From positions 13,111,510 through 13,175,509 of the forward strand of contig CM068315.1 of NCBI GenBank assembly GCA_034766995.1: 64,000 bases of DNA, given 5' to 3'. The stretch is from Acanthacorydalis orientalis. Taxonomy: Eukaryota > Arthropoda > Insecta > Megaloptera > Corydalidae. Positions 26,441-39,133 of the stretch are shown piece by piece (positions within the stretch are counted from its first letter, which is position 1; each line of letters begins with the position of its first letter). Under the pieces are notes generated by a model. The model was not told the origin of the DNA. It ran no database searches and saw nothing but the letters and a program-made list of their open reading frames with translations. Made by a program: the position numbers and the translations under genes.

Positions 26441-27318
26441 GACTCGGAACTAATAAATGTGAAAATAGTAATAAAAAGATTAATGAATTGAGGTGATAAG
26501 TGTATCAAAAATACATTAGAAATCTGTGAAAAGGTGAAACATTGGATCATTTAAATTAGATGAAGATTTTATTTAATAATGAATAGTTATAGATTAACTA
26601 TTATTTAAATCCTCCCCTTCCCTGCCTCTATATATGTAATATGTGTGATTAGCAAAAAATATCACTTTCTATACAAACTGATAATATTTAATTAAGTATA
26701 ATACACACTATTTACTTACTTTGACCGTGCAGGTAAAAAGAACGTTCACAATAAAATATAACCGGACTGATTTTCATATAAAACCAACAATCAAAACTAT
26801 CTAGTTATATAGAATATACTGTTAAGTTTGTCTTTTGCTACTAAAATAAACACACAAATCGTGTAAATCGACCGAAATAATCTAAATATATTTGCATACG
26901 TACGATTGTATAAAAAGATACTACTTATGTGTACAAAAAATATGAATACATGCGTGTATCGTGTATGTAATTGGAATAGATAGACTTTAATTGAATGATA
27001 ACACCGCTTAATAAAAAAGTCGATGTATATTGGTCGAACGGTGTGACGTTTGTGAAATCGTTCCTTTGTTAAAAATGCAACGTTTATTTATTTTGCTTTT
27101 TCTGTCTCGTAAATGAAACATTCCGATACAGGTTACAAACCAATAATTACGTACAGGTATTCTGAAATAAACCACTTTTTTTAATATAGAGCGTGAGCCG
27201 ACTCTATACATCAATTATTTCATTCAGTTCGGCTTAGAAACCGTAGAAGTAATCGTCAGTTCGACGTTATTTTATATACATTGATACACACATCTACACA
27301 CTTATACATATTTGTATG

Positions 27319-27359
<41 letters not shown>

Positions 27360-28119
27360 ATATATATATATATATATATATACGAATATGTATAAGTATG
27401 TAGATGTTTGTATCAATGTATACAAGGCAATGGAAATGAAAATATTTTTTTTCTTAGAATTTTTAATCAAACAGTACTGTAACATTGTTCTGTTTATTTC
27501 ATAAGTTAACATATTTTCAAATGTCGGAAATTGAATTAAAAGATTGAGTTACATGTCTTACTCAAATTATTACATGTTTATTAAATCTGTAATATTTTTC
27601 AGCTAATTTATATATTTATAGTTAAAATATTCTAATACATTTTTATATGACCAATTTTAATGCGATTTATTTATATTTATGTAATGTATTTACTTCAATA
27701 TTTTTTTGAATACCATTTATAATCAAATTGACTAATATTAAATATTAATCAGATAATTTTATGAATTTGTAATTATTATGAGTTATGTTTTATTTATCAT
27801 TTTGTATATATATATATATATATATATATTCACACATACATACATATATATATATATATATAATATAAAAAATGTTAGATGTATTGATACTATGTAAAAA
27901 AACATCTGAAAAAACTAAAACGATATTAACAAAATTACTGTATATTTAAGCAAATAGAATCAAGTATTTTACATGAAGATAAAGTGATGTTTGCGATAAA
28001 AATAAGCCGCTAGTTAAATCGTGGCGAATTCAACATTTCACATGAAATGTAATTGAGATTTGTGTAAATACGAGTATACGTAGAAATTATTCATAATCTT
28101 TATAAAAAAAAATGAATTA
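24919..28119. other. Upstream region of Mpv17l, AT-rich with large (TA)n tracts
   Basis: It should contain the 5' UTR exon and promoter of the minus-strand Mpv17l gene, but I cannot place them. (TA)n tracts lie at 25034-25082, 25749-25846, 26274-26440, 27317-27382 and 27804-27863. A less AT-rich patch near 27010-27250 is the best place to look for the promoter. No further gene is seen. Confidence 0.5.
26274..26440. repeat. Long (TA)n microsatellite with AAATGT/AAATAT steps
   Basis: About 165 bases of alternating AT with an internal block of regularly spaced TAAATGTATA and TAAATATATA steps every 10 bases. Confidence 0.95.
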
Positions 28120-28515
28120 ATGAGTAGTGGTATTGATAATTTTTTTCATAAATGATTTTTTTTACTCATTCTACAATCTACAAACGTTTTTCTTTTATCG
28201 AAAATTATATATAATTGAATAATTTAAAATATCTATCATTTTTTATTCTTGATTATGCACATTTAATTGTTAATGCCATTGTCTTTAGAACATTAAGGAA
28301 AGAAAAATCTATTTACAGATGGGTAAGGTACAACAAATTCTTTTTATGAATTTTAGCAGTCAGACGATGAAGTCATTTTCATCAAAATTCACAAAGTAAT
28401 AATCAAAACTGATAATCAATAATTAATAACTGAACATTTTTGATCAGAAAAAGGTTGACGGTTAGTGGATTGGTCAAAATTTGTGAAAGTGAATTTATCC
28501 ACAATACGAGAGTGA
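28120..28515. repeat. Foldback-family element, both arms present
   Basis: The left arm (about 28130-28305) is a diverged reverse complement of the right arm (about 28355-28510). The right arm holds AATAATTAATAACTGAACAT, TTTTTGATCAGAAAAAGG and TTTGTGAAAGTGAATTTATC. Together they form an imperfect palindrome of roughly 0.4 kb around a short centre. This is one of the most complete copies. Confidence 0.55.
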
Positions 28516-29009
28516 CTATATAATGATTAAATTTGATTTTATTTTTTAAAAAATTACATGGTAGTGTACGAACTATTAGATTATTGTTCTTTAAATGTCG
28601 ATTTAAATCTGTAAAGAATATATAAAATCCATTAAACAGAATATAAACGATTCTATATTTGTTAAAAATATCTTAAAAATAGAACATGACATTAAACAAT
28701 TAAATATTAGAAATCAAATAATAATAATTCAAAATAAAGGTATACAATTGCACATATACAATCGTACTTAAAACCACATGAAAATCACTTATTACAATTA
28801 CTCGAAAGTGTAACACGTGCCGAAACTAGACTTAATAAATGAAAACGTGCATTATTCAAAAAGATGAAGACAACCAAGGCAATGCATCTATGGAATTACG
28901 GGTATAAATGTAAATGATTGTAATATTACTTAAAAAAGGGTAATTTATTTTCAATTCTTTTATAAAATTACAAAAAATTGAAATTTTGTTCCGAATAAAA
29001 CATTTATAT

Positions 29010-29802
29010 TATGTTGATTCAAAAATAATTGCGGTTTTTATGTATCAAGTATGTACAAGTGTGAGTTGGTGCAGCAGATATATGCAGACCTTCTGTAATG
29101 TCAAAACTGCACGCACTTATTAATTTAATAATAAGTGTATTTTATTTTAAGTAATGATCAGTGCAGATCCGATTCTGAATTGCGATGTGTTCTATTGTTG
29201 ACTGACTCAGATATCAAACTCAACTGCTTCTGTTGACAGCACGAAAAAGACTCCTGAAAACCCGTATCTATTAACACTAGCCTGCTACTCTAACAATGCA
29301 ATATGCCTTCGTAGGCACCGGCCAGGCTATCTACTGCTTTTAATTGTTGAATACAAACTTCTGACGTCTATCACACACACTCGGGTCATAACAAAGTATA
29401 AGGACGCACATATCAGGTAAAGTTATATTTATTAATCAAAGTAAAGACCATTGGCCTGCACACATTTCTTCCAAGGGCAAAATATTTTTTTTTATTTCTA
29501 CAAGATAGAATTCTGGAGTCCTGGAGTTAACGAATTCATCGAAAGCGCTTAAGCTGATGCTTAATTTTTGAAAATTTTTTAAAAAATCGAGCGAATTTGC
29601 GTTTTTCCATGACTAATTTAAGAGGTTGTATCCGATAATACTAAAGAATGAAAACAATAGGCATAAACTGAAACCAGTAGTGCTAAAATTTCATTGTTCA
29701 CAATGATGTATCACATGACTATAATGAAAGATAACCGCAACTAGCAAAATCGGCGCCAAACTTAAAATAATAAAAACCACAATTATTTTTGCACCCACCT
29801 AA
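29010..29802. mobile_element. MITE with Hsmar1/MADE1-like mariner ends and an unrelated interior
   Basis: The left end reads CAAAAATAATTGCGGTTTTT and the right end, reversed, CAAAAATAATTGTGGTTTTT, preceded by TTAGGTGGGTG. These match the ends of cecropia-type mariners (Hsmar1/MADE1). The right end is followed by TA, the mariner target duplication. The roughly 750-bp interior shows no transposase and is less AT-rich than the surroundings, so it is either a non-autonomous passenger or has diverged beyond recognition. Confidence 0.6.
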
Positions 29803-30089
29803 TACATTGAATTATTATAATTTAATCTTGTTATTATTCTCTTATAATATGTTTATTTCGTTCTTTCTGGGCAGTATAAACTGCCGAACACTTTCTTCAG
29901 TATAACTTAATTATATTTTCAAATTTATTATTGTGGAATATTAAGATTAAGGATTAAAAGTAAATATTGAGGATGGATTCATTGAATAAAAATAGCGTGT
30001 ATTTTTTATTAAGTAAATCTATCCTCAATTTTGATTTTCAATCCTTAATTTTAATATTTCACAGTAATAAAATTGAAAATACAATTATT

Positions 30090-30649
<560 letters not shown>

Positions 30650-30907
30650 GTGGTACAATCAATGATAAAACACTCGTAGCTATTTCCGTAGAATAAGTTA
30701 TTCCTATTATTCAAGGATTAATCGTTTCTATTCAAGTGATATGATCTTTCATTACAATAACACGATCTCTCAATAGTTTTCATATTTAGTACGATCAAAA
30801 CGTAGGCATAATGAACGTTTGATAGAATATATCCATTAATGTCGACGAAATATAATATCCTTAAAAACGTCTACGATAAAAAACATCCCCGTCGAATACG
30901 CCGCTCT

Positions 30908-31196
30908 TATAAATAGCCAAGAGACGATTATGTTGCGTGTATTTTTATTTACAAGGAAATGTTAGAAATGGTTTATAAGAAAATAAGTGAAATTAATGAA
31001 TAAGGCTCTAGAAAATAATTCTCAATTACGTGATATTGATTTATTGTTCTGTAAAATTACATGGAATCCTGATAAGTTGTTTCACGCTAAGGTGGAATTA
31101 AGGGAAATAAATTTATCTCTTGAACGAATAAGAGCTGTATCTGAAGAGGTGCAGGTTTCTGTTTCTATCAGAAAGTTTTATTGTTTGATTTGTTGA
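30908..31196 (+). pseudogene. Possible decayed or partial gene with a TATA box, family unknown
   Basis: TATAAATA at 30908-30915 is followed by ATGs at 30930, 30959 and 30996. The frame from 30996 gives 66 codons of charged, helical-looking sequence (NNSQLRDIDLLFCKITWNPD, VELREINLSLERIRAVSEEV). Upstream, the frame from 30959 (MLEMVYKKISEINE) would join it if one base near 31001 were absent, suggesting a frameshift. I do not recognise the family. It may be a degenerated gene copy or an isolated exon. Confidence 0.3.
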
Positions 31197-31279
31197 AATG
31201 ACGTTTAGATAAATATGTGATTTGAGAAAAGAAGAAATAAAAATAGAATGTATAATGAACGTTATTCTTTTTAAAACGA

Positions 31280-31462
31280 TCGAGTTTTACAATTGACATC
31301 CACTATTCACAGGATAACAAATATTTCTTTGTTGTTATTCAATACGACTATTTATTATATGCATTTCGATGATGATGGATCATTTTAAGAGCATTAAGAG
31401 ACTGAAAAGTCTATATAAAAATGTATTTGTGAAAGTCAATTTAACCACACCGCTAAAAATTA
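31280..31462. repeat. Foldback-family element, degenerate
   Basis: The left portion carries TATATGCATTTCGATGATGA, the family's minus-orientation motif. The right portion ends TATTTGTGAAAGTCAATTTA with ACCACACCGC after it, the plus-orientation end. The left arm core is poorly preserved. Confidence 0.4.
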
Positions 31463-31722
31463 TAATTGTCACAAATATATGACTTTGTTATAAATTAACA
31501 AAAACTTTTTAAAATAAGAAATTGCTGTTTTAGATATGTCTTTATAAATTTAATATCAAAAATATTTAAATAATTCTTCGACAGACAGGTTAATATGTTA
31601 TTCATGGACACGACTGGATAGACATTTGTTAAAAATAAATTTTAAGAACGAATTAAACATTTCTGAGCTTAGTAAGTTTATTTGAATATTTTAAGATTTA
31701 ATCATATACGTGTCTTAAAAAT

Positions 31723-31761
31723 CATTTAAATCTCTTTTTATGAATAAAAGAGATTTAAATG
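31723..31761. repeat. Perfect 16-bp hairpin
   Basis: Sixteen bases (CATTTAAATCTCTTTT) are followed by a 7-base loop and their exact reverse complement. It lies about 40 bases before another foldback-family arm and may be a remnant centre of such an element. Confidence 0.7.
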
Positions 31762-31800
31762 AAAACAATAGATTTGTCTGTATATTAAGACTTTGAAATT

Positions 31801-31928
31801 ATAGCGTTACCATTGAAATGCGTGTCTGTAACAATAAAAAATGTTTAATAATCAATTATTGAACATTTATGTTCAGAAAAAAATTGTAATTGAAAAATTC
31901 ATGTGTAGAAATGAAATTAGTCAGAGTA
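31801..31928 (+). repeat. Foldback-family arm
   Basis: Family core in plus orientation: AACAATAAAAAATG, AATCAATTATTGAACATTTA, then GTTCAGAAAAAAATTG. Only this arm is clear. Confidence 0.45.
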
Positions 31929-32208
31929 TTCAAAACATACCGTTAAGATTAGAGCTTTTATTCTACAATGAATGATTTTAAGTTTTGTATAAATTAAAAA
32001 AATGATGATAAATGTTAAGTAATAGAGTTTAATACAAATATATTTACTAGAGAAACTAATATGTTGATTGTTATTTTTCAGTTTCATGTGCGAGTAATTT
32101 TGATAAAATATTAGTAAAATTTTTTTGATGTATGTAAATACATTTTTATCTGAAGATGTTTGTATTTGACTGTTGAATTATTTAATGATTAAATTTTCAT
32201 TCTAGCAA

Positions 32209-32254
<46 letters not shown>
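32209..32254. repeat. (TA)n microsatellite
   Basis: About 45 bases of alternating AT. Confidence 0.9.
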
Positions 32255-32256
<2 letters not shown>

Positions 32257-33009
32257 TCTTACGATATTTGCGACATGATTGTCTGTTTTGACAGTTCATT
32301 TAAGTTTGTAGTTTCTAGTATGATTAGTTGTTTGGTGAAATATTTGTTAGTATTTAATATTTGTTACATAAATATATTTTTCATAAATTCGTTGTATATA
32401 TATATATATATATATACACGAGTATGTGTGTATATATGTAAGCATGTATTTATATAATTATACGTTTATATGTAAGAAGGATTAATTATTTCAATGATTT
32501 TGAATAAATCATTAAATAAATAAAATTTTTATGAAAATATTATACAGAGTATAATAAAATTAAAAATTCTCTTTAATAAAACTCCGGCCATCATAAAAAA
32601 TCATTGAACAATTTTATGTTATTTTTTTAAACTAATGAACACCTCAAATAGTGCATTTTTTATCAGAAATTTAATTACTTGTTATTGTCTGTAGCAGTGT
32701 TTTTCATTCTGCTCAACGGACCCCCGATGCTATGTAAACTTACTTATGAGATTCTAAGAGTTCTTTGCGAAAATATTTTAAAGAAATGTATTTTTATAAC
32801 AATAATGATCATGATCAAGCATTTTCAGAATTTGTATTAAGGTAACCAAATCGTGGATTTCTAAAAATGTTTAAATCATCAAATTTGATTTTTTTTAATC
32901 GTTATTTGATGATTTTATTATAATCTTATACAATAACAATTTAGTGCCAAAGCTAGACAGATAATAGATTTCAATTGTAAGTCTGTCATACAATAAAAAT
33001 ATTTTTCAA

Positions 33010-33145
33010 TATCTTAACGTTCTGAGGGTGACGGTATCGTCATTGAAATGCATAAAATCAACAATAAAAAATGATCAATAATTATTTATTGAATAATTTT
33101 GATAAGAAATATTTTTGTGGTCTGTGAGACGAGAGAAAAATATAT
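33010..33145 (+). repeat. Foldback-family arm, well preserved
   Basis: It includes a unit of the central repeat (TTCTGAGGGTGACGG), then AAAAAATGATCAATAATTAT, a TTTTGATAAG block and TGGTCTGTGAGACGAGAGAA. A weak inverted arm may precede it at about 32860-32960. Confidence 0.55.
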
Positions 33146-33427
33146 TGGTAAAAAGGAATAAAAAATTATTATATTTGTAAAATTACCTTTATATTCTATT
33201 TTATTGAGTTTAATATTTTATTAATATCTATTTTATAAATTCGTTTTAATTTTTTGCAAAGCTAGTTTCATATTTTTCTGAATTTAGAAAGAAGAATATA
33301 AATTAGAAAAATAGTATTGCAGGTTTTGCAAGATTGTTTTAAAAAGTCTTTTGATTGATAAATTCAAGAATCATTGTTCTTTATATTATTATCTATCTTA
33401 TTGGAATTTACTTATTATCTATCTCAA

Positions 33428-34117
33428 CCCCTTGACATACGAATTAATTGAAATTCGATATGACCAAAAAATACTATTTTTTTCAACTTGATATTTGTGT
33501 AAGCTTAACAAAGAAAATAATAATAACTGTACATTTATAAATATTATAAATTAATACTAATAACCAAAATTCATAAAGAATAATTAAATAATAAATTAAA
33601 CAACAATTCAATAGTCCTGTAGAGTATGAAACTTTTGGTACGGTGAAAAATGTTGGTAAATGTAGAGGTATTTGACATTTTTTACACTGCCAAGTCGTTT
33701 TACTTCTTATATTATTTTTTGAGCACGCAATACATCTCATTGTGGGATGCTGGTTTTTACCAGTGGAAGGTATACGTTCAGGAAAATGTGCCCAGTTTTT
33801 TGCTTGTAACCGAGTTAGGTACTCACTTTGTAAAGGTCTGCCGCCTGCCGGATAGTCAGGTAGAGACAAATTACACAACATTTAACGTTGCTAACAACAA
33901 ACAACCTCACTTTCGTATAAATTCAAAACAGACATGTTGCAGGGTTCATTTATATGGTACACACCTTAACACTGAATATATATAATTATTTCCTTCTAAC
34001 ATTTGCTTTGTAGTTGCACTAAAGTGAATTAAATCTGTGTGCGTCTCAGAGACGGCAATGTTTCCAATGGTATAAGTAACACATGACGTATCAGATACGT
34101 CTTTGTATGTCAAGGGG
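33428..34117 (-). mobile_element. Internally deleted piggyBac-type element
   Basis: Perfect 13-bp terminal inverted repeats, CCCCTTGACATAC at 33428-33440 and its reverse complement at 34105-34117. TTAA follows the right end (34118-34121) and TCAA precedes the left end, a one-base decay of the TTAA target duplication. On the minus strand, 33881 down to about 33640 encodes the transposase C-terminus: HFPERIPSTGKNQHPTMRC, then CSK and a CKKC pair, the cysteine-rich tail of piggyBac/PGBD transposases. The catalytic part is absent, so the 690-bp copy cannot move itself. Confidence 0.8.
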
Positions 34118-34340
34118 TTAAGCAAGTGTATTTATAAATATTATTAATTTCAAAGTTCAAGCATAGTAATTCACAATTTTTTGAAGTAAATCTTCTTTAC
34201 GCACGATAAAGTGAACTGGATTTATGCGGCTGAACATGGAACGATACTTTGCATCCCCACTTCTCTACACCACTGAGCTGCATTGTCAGTCGGAGAGATC
34301 AGTGTGTTCTGGGTGAGGATGGCAGGATGATTGTCATGAT

Positions 34341-34344
<4 letters not shown>

Positions 34345-34377
<33 letters not shown>
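34345..34377. repeat. Short (TA)n microsatellite
   Basis: About 33 bases of alternating AT just before the endonuclease fragment. Confidence 0.9.
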
Positions 34378-34378
<1 letters not shown>

Positions 34379-34427
34379 TAATCAAGTTATGTCTGAAATA
34401 ATGCAGTTCATTTATTAATCTTCAATC

Positions 34428-34688
34428 TTGTACTATAATGATGTCTCTGATAATGGTATTGTTGATAAAGAGCTCTCTCAATTACCTATCATTTTGAGTA
34501 GAGATCTTAATGTATTTTTTTCTCCAGAGGAGGCACAACTTTTGATTGATTTTTTAGATCATAAATTTAATTTTACAGTGAATAATGATCGCAATGTATT
34601 CACCACAAAATCGGAAAGTACAATTGATGCTCTTTGTCAGATATTTATCAATGGAAACTTCGTAATAATAAATGAAAATATTCAATAA
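34428..34688 (+). mobile_element. Fragment of a Helitron-linked endonuclease (EEP-type)
   Basis: An 86-codon frame reads LPIILSRDLNVFFSPEEA, LLIDFLDHKFNFTVNNDR and FTTKSESTIDAL. This order (hydrophobic strand, GDFNV-like box, LIDFL, NN, TTK...TIDA) is that of the endonuclease/exonuclease/phosphatase-fold domain found in insect Helitron and Pif1-linked proteins. The GDFNV box is changed to RDLNV, and everything upstream and downstream is missing. It is a dead fragment; recognition is from family memory without a search. Confidence 0.55.
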
Positions 34689-35235
34689 ATTGTGTATATT
34701 CATTGGGAATTACCTCACAGACCTAACCTGTTTTCTACCTGATGTGTGTGTAGATTTAGTATTCGTAAGTTTTACTTCTGTAGTGTGTAATGTAAAATAT
34801 ACGGTATTTTTTACATCCTTTAAAGAAGAATATTTGTAAACATTTATCTATAACTTTCTGTTTTAATTTCGTCATTATAATCATATTTATCAATGTAAGA
34901 TGAAGCACCTATTCTTTGTAAACTTTCTATCATTTTAGATATAAATCAATGAATTTAAAAAGACAAATTTGTGCTGAAAGTTAATTTTTTTTATTTTTTT
35001 CGAACTATCCCAGCTTTTTATTAAAGTTATCGATGTTCTCATATATAATATGCATATTAAAAATAAATGAGTAGGTTTTTATATTTGCTTGATATCATTT
35101 TCTTGATCATATGCTTGATATCATCATAGTTTTCCAGTTGCTACTTGAATTGTAACTCATATATAAGGCTCTTAATGATGTTAATTAAACTATTACTTTT
35201 ACTCTTAAATATTATTAAATCGTAATTGTTCATTG

Positions 35236-35271
<36 letters not shown>

Positions 35272-35500
35272 GATATTGAAAAATGAGAATAGCGTTTTAA
35301 AATATGCATGAGCCGTTAATTTGAATATTGTACAAGCACAAAGTCGTACAAATATCATCGTGATTAGTTCAAATAGAATACAGTAACGAGAAGAGCCTGG
35401 CCGCTGCATCCGACGAACTTCACCAGAGAAAATTGTTAAATATCAATTATTAATGCAATTCTTCTCTCTTAATGTATGAAGAGCTACCAATCTCCCCGAG
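34689..35500. other. AT-rich spacer
   Basis: It contains a short (TA)n tract at 35238-35269. No gene is seen. Confidence 0.6.
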
Positions 35501-36157
35501 TTGGATTTTAATGAGTGTTGTTTCGTAAATTTTTGGAGGGAGCGTTTGACGCACAAGAGCGCTTGCGCCCCCGTGCGTCGCGACGCCACAAGTCAGTGCG
35601 TGTTTATCAACGCTCGCGTTCGGTGTGTCGCTCGTGTACTTCCATCCGGCACAAAGTTGTGTCAAGTGCGGTTGGTTTGAAACAGAAAACGTTTTCTATG
35701 TGTATCACTAGTAATCGCACATCGATACGAAACACATGCGAAAAGACGTTTTTTTTATTAATTCTAGTTTAATAAAAAATATCGACTAACAGTTTTTTTT
35801 TATTTAAACAAATATTTTTTTGTTCAATTTGTTTCCGATACAAACTCGCACTGATCATGCTGTATCAATAATAGTACACAGAGTGATCGATATCTTGATT
35901 TAACGTCTCGAATTAATCTCCTTTACGGACACTTTCAATCACACTGTATCTGATTAGTGGAAATAGAAATGTGATTATTTAAGTTTTTAAAGTTTATGTT
36001 CTATCGTTAAGTTTTTCACTAATAAAATTAGAATTAAGTATTGTTGACTTCATTTTTATTCTGTACATATTTAACTTTTTGTGTGAAAGTGATTTTATAT
36101 AAACTTTGTTATAAAAGGTGGATTATATTTTTCGGACCATTGGTCTTACGTCGAAAG
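35500..36157 (+). promoter_or_regulatory. CpG-rich candidate promoter and first non-coding exon
   Basis: 35540-35720 is the most CpG-dense stretch of the window. It contains an arthropod initiator TCAGTG at 35593-35598, and a strong donor, AAAG followed by GTAAGA, lies at 36154-36162. The interval has no ORF that makes sense, which fits a 5' UTR exon whose coding exons lie further right, beyond the window or unrecognised. An alternative is a conserved non-coding element. Confidence 0.35.
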
Positions 36158-37415
36158 GTAAGAAAGTACTATCTGTCTACGGATAAAAAAAATTATAGAG
36201 AAGAAAATGTACATTAAATTTAATGCATGTGTAGAAAAAAATTGAAACTTTTTTATCATTTACAGAAACAATTTTTATAAAAAATACTTTTAAATAGAAT
36301 GATTATTCACATATATAATTAAAAAAAGGAAGTATGTGTATAGAAGTGTAAAAAGTAATATCATATGAATAGAGTTATTTACATTAATGCCAAGTCATTG
36401 ATCTTAGTTTTATAAACTTTACTTTAATTTTGAATTTTTATAAATGAGTTTAAAAACCGAAAAATAATATAAATATACGAATACAACAAAATGAAACATA
36501 TAAACGATTAAATATTATAAGACTAGAGTATTTTTATATGAAAGAAAAAAAATGATATTTAAATTTGAAAGTTTTTTCTGATTATTAATATTTGCTACTA
36601 TTTTTAATCTATGTTAATGACATTTTATATACTTTCTTTCGATTTCGAATCCTAATTTATTTTATTTCAAAATCAGATGGTTTTTAAAAAAAAATTAAAA
36701 ATATAAATGTATCAATACAAAAATAAAATAAGCGTACAAAGTGTATTTTGTATAAAAAATTTTTGTACGAAAGAATAATGTTTTCTATTTAAATGTTCAA
36801 ATTTTTCCTATCTTTATAAACTATTTAATGTATACATAATGAAATTTTATATATATTTTTTAAAAGAATGAATTAAATCTGCTTAGACAGATTGTTTAGA
36901 CAGATGAGTAAAAAACATTAATTTTTTTGAATGAAAATCTGTCAGAAAAAAATAAATTATATTCAGTGAACTGAATATTTTTTTTATCTTAAAAACAATG
37001 ATTTATGCCCTGAAACTTAATAATTTTTATCATCACTTATTGATATTTATTGTTATATTTACAAAATATTCAATTTATATAAAATAAAATTTACATATTA
37101 AAAAATGACATTTATATATGTCGTTTTGTTGTGGATGAATGACGAGCATATTTTCAGCCAGCAGTTAACTTATCGTGTGTTTGTTGTTATTCAATAAAAA
37201 AAGACAGATTGCCACCCTCTTTATAAGGGATGTTTATAGGATTTTAAAACTCATGTCATGAAAGAAAGCAATTGTAGTAATGCTTATAAAATATGATAAG
37301 GTGATCCATGAGATTGGAATTCACTAAGTTTATTTTTTTAATTTTTCAAAATTTTTTAAAAGAATGAAGACTGAAATCTCTCTCATTCTCTCCCTCTATG
37401 TATTTACCTATCTAA

Positions 37416-37464
<49 letters not shown>

Positions 37465-37483
37465 TACTATGGTTGTATAGTAT

Positions 37484-37534
<51 letters not shown>

Positions 37535-37600
37535 GGATATTTAGTTAAATACATGTATTTTCCTTTAATTTTTTTAAAATATATTGTCAGACTGCTATGA
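36158..37600. other. AT-rich DNA, no gene seen
   Basis: If the promoter at 35.5 kb is real, this is intron. It contains (TA)n at 37418-37531, broken once by a non-repeat stretch with ATGGTTGTATAG. Confidence 0.5.
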
Positions 37601-37601
37601 T

Positions 37602-37894
37602 ACTGTGGCAAAACTAACTCTCACAAACGGATTTTTCTCTCACCCATTAAACCACAACTTTTTTCTGGTCAAAAATATTCAATGAATTATTATTGATCAT
37701 TTTAGATCATATTTTGTTAATCATTTTTGAAAATTGGGAAGTTTTCTGTATTTAAGCACCCTGATGAAGATAGTACTACCATAGAAACGAGCATAAACAA
37801 CAATAAAAATGATCGATAATCATTTATTGAATGTTTTTGATCAGAAATTTTTTTGTGATTTATGAGACGAGAAAAATATTCACTTGTGAAAATG
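37602..37894. repeat. Foldback-family element, best two-armed copy
   Basis: The left arm 37602-37703 starts ACTGTGGCAAAACTAACTCT and ends TTATTATTGATCATTTT. The right arm about 37793-37894 holds AAAATGATCGATAATCATTT, TTTTTGATCAGAAA and TGATTTATGAGACGAGAAAA. Reversing the left arm reproduces the right arm block by block, giving an imperfect palindrome of about 290 bp. Confidence 0.65.
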
Positions 37895-38710
37895 CTATCA
37901 ATATTTTTATTAACACATTTTAAACATCATGTAAAAATATGTGTCTTGTAGATTTAGATTAAAGAGACGTAGGAGAATAAAATCAAAATTTTTGTACGTG
38001 TTTTTTTTTAAAAAAATATATTTTATGACGAAATATTATATTTTTTTTGTAAATGTATAATATTCATATATGTAAAGACATTTCCCTCGACTACAAAAAT
38101 TTTTTTACAGCAGAGCATTTAGCTTTAAAAAGTCTTGGTAAATCAAATTCATTATTTTCAGAAATTCAACGATATACATATTTGTTTCTGTATTAAAGTT
38201 ATTGAATATTCATTGTAGTAATAGTTTGTAGGTAGGATTTCACTTACGATTCCTCTTTTTTCGACATACAATCAAAGATTTCCGGAAATAAAACAGAACG
38301 TAAATTACTAATTAGCATAATACAATAGAGTCACGTACCATGAAGAGATTGTGTGGAAGCCGAACTGATAATAAATGAATAATTTCTATTATTCATCTTT
38401 TATTTGTCGGTCAGAGATCTGCGCGTATTCATTATTTTCAACCGGCGCTCAAAACAATTTATTGAACTGTATTTGCTCTTGCCCGGTGCTGAAAATAACT
38501 GACTTATTATTTGTTTTTATTTAATATGGTTCTATACAATCTTTATTATAAAGGGATAACATCTAAAACAATTATATTAAATTATTTAGTATACGTGTAT
38601 ATAATATAAAATAATTGATGTTAGTTTATAAATTAATAGCTTTTCAATTTATTTTAAAAAAGATTTTATCTTTAAACATAAAGTAAACCTGTCGAGTTCT
38701 CTTGAAGTAC
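37895..38710. other. AT-rich DNA, no gene seen
   Basis: No ORF or repeat family recognised. A less AT-rich patch at about 38330-38490 may be worth comparing between species. Confidence 0.5.
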
Positions 38711-38711
38711 T

Positions 38712-38713
<2 letters not shown>

Positions 38714-38788
<75 letters not shown>

Positions 38789-38791
38789 ATA
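38714..38791. repeat. (TA)n microsatellite
   Basis: Alternating AT with TATGTA steps at its end. Confidence 0.95.
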
Positions 38792-39067
38792 TAAATGAAA
38801 TCGATTCTTGTAAAACCGTACGTCAGCTAACAAATGTAATTCTGCCTCAATCAATTCATTGTTAGGAAGAAAGAACACTCTACGACTGACGCTGTTATTT
38901 TTATTGATGGTCGTACGTTTGTTAGTTTGAAAAATTACTATTTCATTACAACACCGCAAATTTCATCTAATTATCACTCACTTGATTTCGGTTGTCTTTC
39001 TTGTTCATCCATTATCACTTATCGTGTATATCGATCAACTGGCTATTTTTAGTTTTAGGACACGCCA

Positions 39068-39090
39068 GTATCTATATATCTATTTATATC

Positions 39091-39133
<43 letters not shown>

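Noticed and set aside
35450..35772. ORFs of 71 and 85 codons in the CpG-rich patch
   Set aside because: They are opposite-strand overlaps caused by higher GC; no family similarity. The patch is better explained as a promoter with a 5' UTR.
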